From contig NZ_JAAKGP010000001.1 in NCBI RefSeq assembly GCF_011043545.1, positions 62,001 through 126,000 of the forward strand: a stretch of DNA of 64,000 nucleotides. Direction: 5' to 3'. Every line of letters begins with the position of its first letter. Positions within the stretch are counted from its first letter, which is position 1. The notes beneath the pieces were generated by a model. That model made no database searches and had not been told where the DNA came from. It saw only the letters and a list, made by a program, of their open reading frames with translations. Below, piece after piece: positions 46,435 through 55,329 of the stretch. The DNA comes from Rhodobacter sp. SGA-6-6 (GTDB taxonomy: Bacteria > Pseudomonadota > Alphaproteobacteria > Rhodobacterales > Rhodobacteraceae). The translations under genes were made by a program, and so were the position numbers.

Positions 46435-46794
46435 TCAGCTGCCGCGGTAGGTGGAATAGGCGAAGGGAGAGATCAGCAGCGGCACATGATAGTGTTGCCC
46501 GGCATCCGGCACCCCGAAGCGGATCGGGATCTGGTCGAGGAACAGCACCTCGCCCGCCGCCTGCCCGCTGCTCCGCAGGTAGTCGCCGGCGAAGAACACC
46601 AGCTCGTAGCTGCCCTCCTCCAGCTTGTCGCCCGCCAGCATCGGCGCATCGGTGCGGCCGTCGGCATTGGTCACCGTCTCGGCGATCTTCCGATGCGAGT
46701 TCCCCGTCACCCGGTAAAGCGCGATCCTCACTCCCGCCGCCGGTTTCCCCCGCGCCGTGTCCAGCACATGCGTCGTCAACCGCCCGCCTGCCAT
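46435..46794 (-). CDS. hiuH: 5-hydroxyisourate hydrolase
   Basis: 119 residues, transthyretin-like. Converts 5-hydroxyisourate to OHCU, the step after PuuD. N-terminal LTTHVLDTARGKPAAGV and the C-terminal YRGS tetrapeptide are diagnostic of the enzyme rather than transthyretin. The ATG at 46794 has GGGGAG at a proper distance; a second ATG 6 nt upstream is too close to it. Divergent from the PuuE-UraD fusion gene across 150 nt. Confidence 0.95.
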   Translation of the reverse strand: MAGGRLTTHVLDTARGKPAAGVRIALYRVTGNSHRKIAETVTNADGRTDAPMLAGDKLEEGSYELVFFAGDYLRSSGQAAGEVLFLDQIPIRFGVPDAGQHYHVPLLISPFAYSTYRGS

Positions 46795-46861
46795 TGCCAT
46801 TCTCCCCTGCCGGTTTGCCTGCCCCATACTAGCCATCTCGGCGGCCCGGGCGAGCATGGCT

Positions 46862-46881
46862 GCGAAAGAAAGGTCTTTCGC
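46862..46881. promoter_or_regulatory. Candidate operator between hiuH and the puuE fusion gene
   Basis: GCGAAAG and CTTTCGC are perfect 7 bp inverted repeats with a 6 nt spacer, placed midway in the divergent promoter region. The binder is unknown; the LysR protein at 42559 is a possibility. Confidence 0.4.
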
Positions 46882-46944
46882 CGATTTCTTGAAAGAATAT
46901 TCTGCGGGCGCCGACTAATCTTCGCCAAAGATCAGGAGAGCCCC

Positions 46945-48360
46945 ATGAACCGCTATCCCCGCGATTTCCGTGGCCACGGGCCGAACCCGCCGGATGCCGC
47001 CTGGCCGGGCGGCGCGAAGATCGCCATCTCCATCGTGCTGAACTACGAGGAGGGCGGCGAGAACTGCCTGCTGCACGGCGATGCGCAGTCCGAGGCCTTC
47101 CTGTCCGACATCGCCGGCGCGGCGCAATGGCCGGGCCAGCGGCACTGGAACATGGAATCGATCTACGACTACGGCGCCCGGGCCGGGTTCTGGCGGCTGC
47201 ACCGACTTTTCGTCGAAAAGTCGATCCCGGTCACCATCTACGGCGTCACCTCGGCGCTGGCCCGCAACCCCGAGCAGGTGGCGGCGATGAAGGCGGCCGG
47301 CTGGGAGATCGCCTCGCACGGGCTGAAATGGGTGGAGCACCGCGAGATGCCCGCCGAAGAGGAAGCCCGCCAGATCGCCGAGGCCTTCCGCCTGCATGAG
47401 GAAGTGGTCGGCGAGCCGCCGCTCGGCTGGTATACCGGGCGGTGCAGCATGAACACCGTGCGGCTGACGGCCGAGACGCAGCGCCTTGCCTGGATCTCCG
47501 ACACCTATGACGACGACCTGCCCTGGTGGCTGGAGGTCGGCGACCACGATCAGCTGGTGATCCCCTATACGCTGGAGGCGAACGACATGCGGTTCGCCAC
47601 CGCGCCGGGCTACATCACCGGCGAGCAGTTCTTCCAGTATCTGAAGGACAGCTTCGACACGCTCTATGCCGAAGGGCAGGACGGCCGCGCCAAGATGTTC
47701 TCGATCGGGCTGCACAACCGGCTGATCGGCCGCCCGGGCAAGTTCGCCGGGCTGAAGCGCTTCCTCGACTATGCCCAGGGGCACGAGGGCGTCTGGTTCC
47801 CCCGCCGCATCGACATCGCCCGGCATTGGGCGGCGGTGCATCCGCCGAAGCGGATCGAGCGGCCATCGCAGATGACCCGCGAGCGTTTCGTCGAACGCTT
47901 CGGCTCGGTCTTCGAGCATTCGCCCTGGATCGCCGAACGCGCCTTCGACCTGGAACTCGGGCCCGCGCATGATTCCGCCGCCGGCCTGCACAGCGCGCTG
48001 GCCCGCGTCTTCCGCTCGGCCGGCCGCGACGAACGCCTCGGCGTCCTCAAGGCCCACCCCGATCTGGCGGGCAAGCTGGCGGCGGCGAAGCGGCTGACGG
48101 CGGAAAGCACCGCCGAACAGGCCAGCGCTGCGCTGGACGCGCTGACCGACGACGAACGCGCCGCCTTCCAGCGGCTGAACGCCGATTACGTGGCCAAGCA
48201 CGGCTTCCCCTTCATCATCGCCGTGCGCGACAACACCAAGGCCTCGATCCTTGCCGCCTTCGCGGAAAGGATCGGCAACGACACCGAGACCGAATTCGCC
48301 ACCGCCTGCCGGCAGGTGGAACGGATCGCCGAGCTTCGCCTGAAGGACCAGCTGCCATGA
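46945..48360 (+). CDS. puuE: Bifunctional allantoinase (PuuE) - OHCU decarboxylase (UraD) fusion
   Basis: 471 residues. The N-terminal 305 residues are a PuuE-type allantoinase of the polysaccharide deacetylase fold (RDFRGHGPNPPDAAWPGGAKI, LNYEEGGENCLLHGD, GWEIASHGLKWVEH). The C-terminal 165 residues are UraD (MTRERFVERFGSVFEHSPWIAE, LKAHPDLAGKLA, YVAKHGFPFIIAVRDN). One protein thus makes allantoin from OHCU and opens it to allantoate, so intermediates may be channelled. AGGAGAG precedes the ATG. The stop overlaps the next start (ATGA). Confidence 0.95.
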   Translation: MNRYPRDFRGHGPNPPDAAWPGGAKIAISIVLNYEEGGENCLLHGDAQSEAFLSDIAGAAQWPGQRHWNMESIYDYGARAGFWRLHRLFVEKSIPVTIYGVTSALARNPEQVAAMKAAGWEIASHGLKWVEHREMPAEEEARQIAEAFRLHEEVVGEPPLGWYTGRCSMNTVRLTAETQRLAWISDTYDDDLPWWLEVGDHDQLVIPYTLEANDMRFATAPGYITGEQFFQYLKDSFDTLYAEGQDGRAKMFSIGLHNRLIGRPGKFAGLKRFLDYAQGHEGVWFPRRIDIARHWAAVHPPKRIERPSQMTRERFVERFGSVFEHSPWIAERAFDLELGPAHDSAAGLHSALARVFRSAGRDERLGVLKAHPDLAGKLAAAKRLTAESTAEQASAALDALTDDERAAFQRLNADYVAKHGFPFIIAVRDNTKASILAAFAERIGNDTETEFATACRQVERIAELRLKDQLP

Positions 48361-49199
48361 CCGGATACTACGCCCCGAAAGGCGGCCTGCCGCCGCAGAC
48401 CGCGCTGATGACGCAGCGCGCCGTCTTTACCCCGGCCTATGCCTTCATCCCGAAGGGCTGCTTCTCCGACATCGTCACCAGTTGCCTGCCCGGCTGGACC
48501 GGCACCCGGCTCTGGGTGATCGCCCGGCCGATGTCCGGCTTTTCCGAGACCTTCAGCCAGTATGTGATGGAAGTCGCCCCCGGCGGCGGCTCGGATTCGC
48601 CCGACCCGGAAACCGGGGCCGAGCATTGGCTGTTCTTCACCGAAGGGCTTGCCACCCTGACCATCGGCGGCACCGGCTACGAGATGGAGGCCGGCAGCTA
48701 CGCCTATATCCCCGCCGGCACCGCCTGGAAGCTGCTGGCCGAGGGCAAGGACCACGCCCGCTTCCACTGGCTGCGCAAGCTCTACGAGCCCGCGCCGGGC
48801 GTGGCGGTGCCCGGGCCGCTGGTGATCAACGAACGCGACGTGCCGGTGCGCTGGATGCCCGACACCAACGAACACTGGGGCACCACCCGCTTCGTGGAGC
48901 CCGAGGACGTCCGCCACGACGCCCATGTCAACATCGTCACCTTCAAGCCGGGCGGGCTGATCCCCTTCGAGGAAACCCATGTCATGGAGCACGGGCTCTA
49001 CGTGCTGGAGGGCAAGGCGGTCTACAAGCTGAACCAGGACTGGGTGGAGGTGGAGGCCGGCGATTTCATGTGGCTGCGCGCCTATTGCCCGCAGGCCTGC
49101 TATGCCGCCGGTCCGGGGCCGTTCCGCTACCTGCTTTACAAGGACGTGAACCGCCACGCCAAGCTGCGCGGCCCGGGCGCCTTCGGGCCGCCGCGCTGA
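48357..49199 (+). CDS. allE: (S)-ureidoglycine aminohydrolase (bicupin)
   Basis: 280 residues with two cupin domains (HWLFFTEGLATLTIGG; EETHVMEHGLYVLEGKAVYKL, the latter with metal ligands Glu, His, His). Converts (S)-ureidoglycine to (S)-ureidoglycolate with release of ammonia. YYAPKGGLPPQTALMTQRAVFT and WVEVEAGDFMWLRAYCPQACYA are family-typical. Coupled to the puuE fusion by ATGA; two palindromes follow before allA. Confidence 0.94.
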   Translation: MTGYYAPKGGLPPQTALMTQRAVFTPAYAFIPKGCFSDIVTSCLPGWTGTRLWVIARPMSGFSETFSQYVMEVAPGGGSDSPDPETGAEHWLFFTEGLATLTIGGTGYEMEAGSYAYIPAGTAWKLLAEGKDHARFHWLRKLYEPAPGVAVPGPLVINERDVPVRWMPDTNEHWGTTRFVEPEDVRHDAHVNIVTFKPGGLIPFEETHVMEHGLYVLEGKAVYKLNQDWVEVEAGDFMWLRAYCPQACYAAGPGPFRYLLYKDVNRHAKLRGPGAFGPPR

Positions 49200-49202
49200 T
49201 CC

Positions 49203-49251
49203 CGGGTTTTCGCCGAAAACCCGCAATCCCCGAATTTTCGGCGAAAATTCG
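49203..49251. repeat. Pair of TTTTCGCCGAAAA-type palindromes within an operon
   Basis: 49203-49223 (core GGTTTTCGCCGAAAACC) begins 4 nt after the allE stop; 49231-49251 (core AATTTTCGGCGAAAATT) follows after 7 nt. The allA ribosome-binding region comes next. In mRNA they would form hairpins between two genes of the same operon. Confidence 0.8.
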
Positions 49252-49270
49252 TGCCACCGGAGACGTGACC

Positions 49271-49747
49271 ATGCGCCAGATCCTTGCCGCACCGCTGACC
49301 GCCGAAGCCTTCGCTCCCTTCGGCGAGGTGCTGGAGGCCGGCGGCGATTTCCGCCTGATCAACGAGGGCCTCTGCCGCCGCCACCACGACCGGGCGCGGC
49401 TGGACTTCGGCCCGGAAGGCCGCGCCGGCATCTCGGTCTTCGATGCCGAACCGCGCGCCCTGCCCTACAGCTTCGACCTGGTCGAGCGCCACCCGGAGGG
49501 AAGCCAGGCCTTCATCCCGATGACCGCCGCGCCCTTCCTGGTGATCGTCGCCGCCGACACGGCAAGCCGGCCGCTGGCCTTCCTGACCAATGGCGCGCAG
49601 GGCATCAACCTGCACCGCGGCACCTGGCACGGGGTGCTGACGCCGCTGTCCGCGCCCGGCCTTTTCGCCGTGGTGGACCGGATCGGCGCCACGCCGAACC
49701 TCGAAGAACACCGCTACGCAGAGCCGTGGACGGTCCTTGCCCCCTGA
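49271..49747 (+). CDS. allA: Ureidoglycolate lyase
   Basis: 158 residues of the ureidoglycolate lyase family, which splits (S)-ureidoglycolate to glyoxylate and urea. Seen: PLTAEAFAPFGEVLE, SVFDAEPRALPYSFDLVERHPEGSQAFIPM, GINLHRGTWHGVLTPL with the conserved His pair, and RIGATPNLEEH. Same operon as allE; the permease gene starts 84 nt downstream. Confidence 0.95.
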   Translation: MRQILAAPLTAEAFAPFGEVLEAGGDFRLINEGLCRRHHDRARLDFGPEGRAGISVFDAEPRALPYSFDLVERHPEGSQAFIPMTAAPFLVIVAADTASRPLAFLTNGAQGINLHRGTWHGVLTPLSAPGLFAVVDRIGATPNLEEHRYAEPWTVLAP

Positions 49748-49831
49748 CCGGGGCTTCTAACCGGATCGCGCGCAGGGGCAGCGCGAAGACGGCGCGAAGA
49801 TAACGCCCCGAGGGAAAAGGATAACCAAGGG

Positions 49832-51310
49832 ATGACCACGCACGTTCATCCGGTGGACGAGGTTCTCGCGCCGCCAAAACTCTTCACGCTCGGCCTCCAG
49901 CATGTCCTCGTGATGTATGCCGGTGCCGTAGCCGTGCCGCTGATCATCGGCCGCGCACTCAGCCTCAGCCCCGAGGATGTGGCCTTCCTGATCTCGGCCG
50001 ACCTCTTCGTCTGCGGCATCGCCACGCTGATCCAGTCGATGGGCGCCACGAAATACCTGGGCATCCGGCTGCCGGTGATGATGGGCGTCACCTTCGCCGC
50101 CGTGGGCCCGATGGTCGCGATGGCGGGCAACAATCCCGGCCCCGATGGCGCGCGGACCATCTTCGGCGCCATCATGGCGGCGGGGGTGATCTCGATCCTG
50201 ATCGCACCGCTGATGTCGAAGCTGCTGCGCTTCTTCCCGCCGGTCGTCACCGGCACCATCATCCTCGTCATCGGCGTCAGCCTGATGCGGATCGGCATCA
50301 ACTGGATCTTCGGCAACCCGGTCGGCCCGACCGCGCCGCAGATCGTGGACCCGGCCCATGCCGAATGGCTGAAGGCCGTGACCGAGGGCGCCGCCGCCGC
50401 CGGCCTGCCCGAAGCCCCCGGCGGCCTGTCGCTGGCGCCGAAGCTGAACAACCCGGCCTATGCGCCCCTTGGCAACATCGCCGTCTCGGCGGTGGTTCTG
50501 GCCTCGATCCTGCTGATCGCGCGCTTCGGGCGTGGCTTCGTCGCCAATATCTCGGTCCTCCTCGGCATCGTGATCGGCGCGGTCATCGCCTTCGCCATCG
50601 GCGCGATGTCCTTCGGCAAGGTTGGCGAGGCACATTGGTTCGGCCTGATCACCCCCTTCCACTTCGGCACCCCGGTGTTCGAATTGGTGCCGATCATCAC
50701 CATGTCGCTGGTGATGATCGTGGTGATGATCGAATCCACCGGCATGTTTCTCGCCCTGGGCGAGATGACCGACAGGAAGGTGACGCAGCCGATGCTGTCG
50801 GCGGGCCTGCGCACCGATGGCGTCGGCACGCTGATCGGCGGCATCTTCAACACCTTCCCCTATACCTCGTTCAGCCAGAACGTCGGCCTCGTCGGCGTGA
50901 CGGGGATCAAGAGCCGCTATGTCTGCGTGGCGGGCGGCATCATCCTGATCGTCCTCGGCCTGATCCCGAAGATGGGGGCGCTGGTGGAATCGATCCCGAC
51001 CATGGTTCTGGGCGGGGCGGGGATCGTGATGTTCGGCATGGTCGCCGCCACCGGCATCCGCATCCTGTCCGGCGTGGACTTCGCGAAGAACCGCAACAAC
51101 CTGTTCATCGTCGCGGTTTCCCTGGGCTTCGGGATGATCCCGCTGGTCGCGCCGGCCTTCAAGCAATGGATCTGGCACGACCTGCATCCGCTGATCGAAT
51201 CCGGCATCCTGCTGGCCTCGATCGCCGCGGTTCTGCTGAACGCCTTCTTCAACGGCGCCTCCGGCTCGCTGGACGAGATCAAGGCGGCGGCATCGAAGGC
51301 CGATCACTGA
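49832..51310 (+). CDS. Nucleobase:cation symporter-2 (urate/xanthine permease)
   Basis: 492 residues, about 12-14 membrane helices. NAT/NCS2 marks: LGLQHVLVMYAGAVAVPLI near the start, QSMGATKYLGIRLPVMMGVTF, VMIESTGMFLALGEM and the signature FNTFPYTSFSQNVGLV. Bacterial relatives take up urate or xanthine with protons. It ends the purine operon, bringing in the substrate of PuuD. A terminator follows. Confidence 0.93.
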   Translation: MTTHVHPVDEVLAPPKLFTLGLQHVLVMYAGAVAVPLIIGRALSLSPEDVAFLISADLFVCGIATLIQSMGATKYLGIRLPVMMGVTFAAVGPMVAMAGNNPGPDGARTIFGAIMAAGVISILIAPLMSKLLRFFPPVVTGTIILVIGVSLMRIGINWIFGNPVGPTAPQIVDPAHAEWLKAVTEGAAAAGLPEAPGGLSLAPKLNNPAYAPLGNIAVSAVVLASILLIARFGRGFVANISVLLGIVIGAVIAFAIGAMSFGKVGEAHWFGLITPFHFGTPVFELVPIITMSLVMIVVMIESTGMFLALGEMTDRKVTQPMLSAGLRTDGVGTLIGGIFNTFPYTSFSQNVGLVGVTGIKSRYVCVAGGIILIVLGLIPKMGALVESIPTMVLGGAGIVMFGMVAATGIRILSGVDFAKNRNNLFIVAVSLGFGMIPLVAPAFKQWIWHDLHPLIESGILLASIAAVLLNAFFNGASGSLDEIKAAASKADH

Positions 51311-51330
51311 AGCCCGGCCCCTGCAAAGCA

Positions 51331-51355
51331 AAAGGCCCCGCATCTGCGGGGCCTT
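51331..51355. terminator. Bidirectional terminator between permease and cold shock genes
   Basis: Stem GGCCCCGC/GCGGGGCC with loop ATCT, flanked by AAAA on the left and TTT on the right, so it can end both converging transcripts. Confidence 0.85.
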
Positions 51356-51379
51356 TCCGTTTCCGCCGGGGCGGAAAGC

Positions 51380-51586
51380 TTATGCCAGCGCCAGGTTGAT
51401 CGCCGATTCGCGGCCGTCGCGGCCACGCTCGACGTCGAAGGTCACCGCCTGCCCATCGGGCAGCTCACGGATGCCGGCGCGTTCCATCGCCGAGATGTGG
51501 ACGAACACGTCCTTCGAGCCGCCTTCCGGGGCGATGAAGCCGAAACCCTTGGTGCTGTTGAACCATTTCACGGTGCCATTGGCCAT
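51380..51586 (-). CDS. Cold shock protein (CspA family)
   Basis: 68 residues, a single OB-fold cold shock domain. RNP1-type GFGFIAP and RNP2-type VFVHISA motifs are intact, so it should bind single-stranded RNA/DNA as an RNA chaperone. AGGAG lies 9 nt before the ATG. The 200 nt upstream (to the GNAT gene end at 51787) would hold promoter and 5' leader; no other gene is visible in it. Confidence 0.96.
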   Translation of the reverse strand: MANGTVKWFNSTKGFGFIAPEGGSKDVFVHISAMERAGIRELPDGQAVTFDVERGRDGRESAINLALA

Positions 51587-51786
51587 CGTGGATACTCCTG
51601 TCATGTCGCCACCCGCGGAATGCGATGGCCCGGCTTCGTCACGAGAAAGATCGAGTGCCTGAAGCCGCAAGGGAGACAGAAGTTCGATGATCGAGTGGTG
51701 TCGCCCTTCCCACATGGGGCATCGGCGGCCTCATTGCAAGCCCGGCGTGGAAACACGGGCCGATTTGCGCCGGCCCGGCACAAAGA

Positions 51787-52233
51787 TCACAGCCGCAGGT
51801 CGTAGGTGGTCCAGCGGGTCTTTTCCGCCACCCGGTCGTAAAGCCCGCGGGCGCGGTAGTTGTCTTCCGCCGTGATCCAGCGGATCGCCGTCCAGCCGCG
51901 GGCGCGGCCCTGATCGGCCACCGCCCGGATCAGCGCCGCCGCCGCGCCCGATCCGCGCGCCCCGGGGTCCACGAACAGATCGTCGAGAAAACCACCCACC
52001 GAAGCCGAGAGCGGCCGCGCGAAGGCGCGGAAATGCGCAAGGCCGACCAGCCGGCCGTCGACCTCGGCCACCAGCCCCTCGGTCTCGTGCCCCGGATCGT
52101 GCAGCCAGCTCCAGACCCGGTCGCGCATCGCGCCGGTCTGCTCCACCCGGTAGAATTCGGCATAGCCGGCATAAAGCCGGTCCCAGCCCTCGCGGTCGCC
52201 CGCCGCCACCGGCCGCACCGTCACCTGTCCCAT
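51787..52233 (-). CDS. GNAT family N-acetyltransferase
   Basis: 148 residues. Acetyl-CoA loop region DLFVDPGARGSGAAAALIRAV, followed by GLYDRVAEKTRWTTYDL near the end. Substrate unknown. The ATG at 52233 has GGTGAG close upstream; an in-frame ATG at 52248 would overlap nrdJ. Five nucleotides after the nrdJ stop, so it is co-transcribed with it. Confidence 0.88.
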   Translation of the reverse strand: MGQVTVRPVAAGDREGWDRLYAGYAEFYRVEQTGAMRDRVWSWLHDPGHETEGLVAEVDGRLVGLAHFRAFARPLSASVGGFLDDLFVDPGARGSGAAAALIRAVADQGRARGWTAIRWITAEDNYRARGLYDRVAEKTRWTTYDLRL

Positions 52234-52238
52234 ATCGC

Positions 52239-54503
52239 TCACCCGCATCTGGAATGGCCGCAGGCGCCGCAGGTCATGCAGCCCTCGACCATCCGCATCT
52301 CCTGGGCGCCGCAGGCGGGGCAGGAGGCCCCGCGCGCGCCGACCGCCATCACCGCCGCCTTCGGATCGGACTTCAGCCCCAGCCCCTCTCCGGCGATGAA
52401 GCCGATGTCGATCAGGTGCCGCTCGATCACCCCGCCGATGGCGGCCAGGATCGAGGGGATATACTTGCCCTCCATCCACGCGCCCCCGCGCGGGTCGAAC
52501 ACCGCCTTCAGTTCCTCGACCACGAAGGAGATGTCGCCGCCGCGCCGGAACACCGCCGAGATCATCCGGGTCAGCGCCACGGTCCAGGCGAAATGCTCCA
52601 TGTTCTTCGAGTTGATGAAAACCTCGAAGGGCCGCCGGTGGCCGGCGATGATGATGTCGTTGATGGTGATGTAGAGCGCGTGCTCCGACCCCGGCCACTT
52701 GATCTTGTAGGTCTGCCCCTCCAGCGCCGCCGGCCGGTCCAGCGGGTCCGACAGATAGACCACCTCGCCCCCGGTCTGCGGTTGCGCGGCGGGCGGCACC
52801 GCGGCGGTCTCGGAGACCGTCAGCACCGACCCCGTCACCTCGTTGGGGCGATAGGTGGTGCAGCCCTTGCAGCCCTGATCCCAGGCGGCCATGTAGACCT
52901 CCTTGAAATCGTCGAAGGAGATGTCGGCCGGGCAGTTGATGGTCTTCGAGATCGAGGAATCCACCCATTTCTGCGCCGCCGCCTGCATCCGCACATGATC
53001 GAGCGGCGGCAGGGTCTGGGCATCCACGAAATGGTCGGGCAGGGGCGCATCGCCGAATTTCTCGCGCCACAGGCGGACGGCGTAATCGACCACCTCCTCC
53101 TCGGTCCGCGACCCGTCCTTCTGCAGCACCTTGCGCTTGTAGGCATAGGCGAAGACCGGCTCGATTCCCGAGCTGACATTGCCGGCGTAAAGCGAGATCG
53201 TTCCGGTCGGCGCGATCGAGGTCAGCAGGGCGTTGCGGATGCCATGGGCGGCGATGGCCTCGCGCACATCGGCATCCATATGCCGCATGTTGCCCGAGGC
53301 CAGATAGCCCCCGGCCTCGAACAGCGGGAAAGCGCCCTTCTCGCGGGCCAGATCGACCGAGGCCAGATAGGCCGCGCGGGCGATGGCGTGCATCCACCGC
53401 TCGGTCACCTCCGCCGCCTCTTCGGAACCATAGCGCAGCCCCAGCATCAGCAGCGCATCGGCAAGGCCGGTGACCCCCAGCCCGATCCGCCGCTTGGCCT
53501 GCGCTTCCTGCGCCTGTTCGGGCAGCGGGAAGCGGCTGACGTCCACCACGTTGTCCATCATCCGCACCGCGACCCGCACCAGCCGGTCCAGCGCCTCCAG
53601 GTCCATCGCGGCCCCGGGCGCGAAGGCCCCGGCCACCAGCCGCGGCAGGTTGATGCTGCCCAGCAGGCAGGCGCCATAGGGCGGCAAGGGCTGCTCGCCG
53701 CAAGGATTGGTCGCGGCGATGGTCTCGGCATAGCCGAGGTTGTTCATCGCGTTGATGCGGTCGATGAAGATCACCCCCGGCTCGGCATAGTCGTAGGTGG
53801 ACCGCATGATCCGGTTCCACAGGTCGCGCGCCTGCACCGTGCGGTAGACCTTGTCGCCGAAGACCAGCTCCCAGGGGCCATCCGCCTTGACCGCGGCCAT
53901 GAAGGCATCGGTTACCAGCACGCTGAGGTTGAACATCCGCAGCCGGGCCGGGTCGCGCTTGGCCTCGATGAAGGTCTCGATGTCGGGGTGGTCGCAGCGC
54001 ATCGTCGCCATCATCGCGCCGCGGCGGCTGCCGGCTGACATGATGGTGCGGCACATCGCGTCCCAGACATCCATGAAGGACAGCGGCCCGGAGGCATCCG
54101 CCGCCACCCCCTTCACCTCGGCCCCCCGCGGCCGGATGGTCGAGAAATCGTAGCCGATGCCGCCGCCCTGCTGCATGGTCAGCGCGGCTTCCTTCAGCGC
54201 GTCGAAGATGCCGCCCATCGAATCCGGGATCGTCCCCATCACGAAGCAGTTGAACAGCGTCACCTGCCGCCCGGTGCCCGCCCCCGCGGTGATCCGTCCG
54301 GCGGGCAGGAAGCGGAAATCCTCCAGCGCCTCGTAGAAGGGCTGCTCCCACCGCGCCGGATCGGCCTCGGGCTCGGCCAGCGCGCGGGCGATGCGGCGCC
54401 AGCTGTCCTCGACCGAGCCGTCGAGGGGCGTGCCGTCGGCCTCCCTGAAGCGATACTTCATGTCCCATATCTGTTCGGCAATCGGGGCATCGAAGCGCGA
54501 CAT
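52239..54503 (-). CDS. nrdJ: B12-dependent ribonucleotide reductase
   Basis: 754 residues, class II. Active-site features: TLFNCFVMG with a redox cysteine, NPCGEQPLPPYGAC (the Asn-Cys-Glu catalytic set) and the second redox half near the C-terminal Cys pairs. The TGTISL phosphate-binding part is present (APTGTISLYAGN). The end has a zinc-ribbon-like CPACG...CMTCGACG. Makes deoxynucleoside diphosphates with adenosylcobalamin, without oxygen or an NrdB subunit. ATG at 54503. No B12 riboswitch is visible in the 112 nt before it. Confidence 0.95.
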   Translation of the reverse strand: MSRFDAPIAEQIWDMKYRFREADGTPLDGSVEDSWRRIARALAEPEADPARWEQPFYEALEDFRFLPAGRITAGAGTGRQVTLFNCFVMGTIPDSMGGIFDALKEAALTMQQGGGIGYDFSTIRPRGAEVKGVAADASGPLSFMDVWDAMCRTIMSAGSRRGAMMATMRCDHPDIETFIEAKRDPARLRMFNLSVLVTDAFMAAVKADGPWELVFGDKVYRTVQARDLWNRIMRSTYDYAEPGVIFIDRINAMNNLGYAETIAATNPCGEQPLPPYGACLLGSINLPRLVAGAFAPGAAMDLEALDRLVRVAVRMMDNVVDVSRFPLPEQAQEAQAKRRIGLGVTGLADALLMLGLRYGSEEAAEVTERWMHAIARAAYLASVDLAREKGAFPLFEAGGYLASGNMRHMDADVREAIAAHGIRNALLTSIAPTGTISLYAGNVSSGIEPVFAYAYKRKVLQKDGSRTEEEVVDYAVRLWREKFGDAPLPDHFVDAQTLPPLDHVRMQAAAQKWVDSSISKTINCPADISFDDFKEVYMAAWDQGCKGCTTYRPNEVTGSVLTVSETAAVPPAAQPQTGGEVVYLSDPLDRPAALEGQTYKIKWPGSEHALYITINDIIIAGHRRPFEVFINSKNMEHFAWTVALTRMISAVFRRGGDISFVVEELKAVFDPRGGAWMEGKYIPSILAAIGGVIERHLIDIGFIAGEGLGLKSDPKAAVMAVGARGASCPACGAQEMRMVEGCMTCGACGHSRCG

Positions 54504-54615
54504 CGGGCGAGTCGTCCTTGAACTTGTGGATAAGCCGGGCGGAAGGCCCAAGATACGCCCGCTGCGGCCATGGGTCAACTTGCGGCGGCCGGCGCAAAGG
54601 TTAATCTGGCAGGCG

Positions 54616-55044
54616 ATGGAACAGCTGCACATCCTGAAGCTCTGCGTCGGCGCCGAAAGCGTCGAGGACCTGGACCAGTGGCAGGCCGCGCAGGCACCGC
54701 GCTGGCCGGCGGGCTGCGCCGTCCACGTCACCCGGATGTGGCCGAAGCGCGAGGCGGAACTCTTGTCCGGCGGCTCGCTCTACTGGGTGATCAAGGGGGT
54801 GATCCTCTGCCGCCAGCGGCTGATCCGGCTGGAAGAGCGGCGGGGCGACGACGGCATCCCCCGCTGCGCGCTGGTGATGGACCGGCAGATCCTGCGGACC
54901 GAGGCGGCGCCGCGCCGCCCGTTCCAGGGCTGGCGCTACATGCAGGGCAAGGATGCGCCGCGCGACCTGGCCCCGTCCCGCAGCGGCGACGATTCGATCC
55001 CCGAGGACCTGGCCCGGGCACTGGCCGAGATCGGGCTGCGGTAG
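54616..55044 (+). CDS. DUF1489 family protein
   Basis: 142 residues. HILKLCVGAESVEDLDQWQ, HVTRMWPKREAELLSGGSLYWVIKG and CRQRLIRLEER match DUF1489, a family nearly confined to alphaproteobacteria with no known function. Divergent from nrdJ, 112 nt between starts. Repeat copy 9 follows 28 nt after the stop. Confidence 0.92.
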   Translation: MEQLHILKLCVGAESVEDLDQWQAAQAPRWPAGCAVHVTRMWPKREAELLSGGSLYWVIKGVILCRQRLIRLEERRGDDGIPRCALVMDRQILRTEAAPRRPFQGWRYMQGKDAPRDLAPSRSGDDSIPEDLARALAEIGLR

Positions 55045-55072
55045 CGCAAGGCGATATCCAGCGCCGTGCTTT

Positions 55073-55285
55073 GGCCGGGCGGGAGAAGGCGAGGCACTGC
55101 CTCGCCCCCGCCCGCGCGCAGGGGTTGCACCCGGAAACATTGTTCACGAGAAACCCGAGAGGCCAGCGCCCGACCCGGCGGGCGAGAAGCGCCCGCCGGG
55201 GGCGGGGCGGGCGCTGGCCGGGCCTTTGGGGCCCGGCCGGGACAAGGGGATGCGTTGCGCGGTGGCGAAGGCGATGGCCTTCGCC
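55073..55285 (+). repeat. Four-stem intergenic repeat, copy 9
   Basis: Between convergent DUF1489 and GH25 genes. All four stems are intact; stem III is CCGGGCC/GGCCCGG. Stem IV is 44 nt from the GH25 stop. Confidence 0.92.
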
Positions 55286-55329
55286 AGGGAGGCCGGGCAG
55301 GTTCCCGCCGCAGACCCACCCGGCCGCCC

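Noticed and set aside
49200-49270. Small gene between allE and allA
   Set aside because: The 71 nt are filled by two palindromes and the allA ribosome-binding region; no start codon with a useful frame.
54504-54615. Cobalamin riboswitch or NrdR boxes before nrdJ
   Set aside because: The region is only 112 nt and divergent; no B12-box-like sequence or NrdR palindrome could be found by eye.
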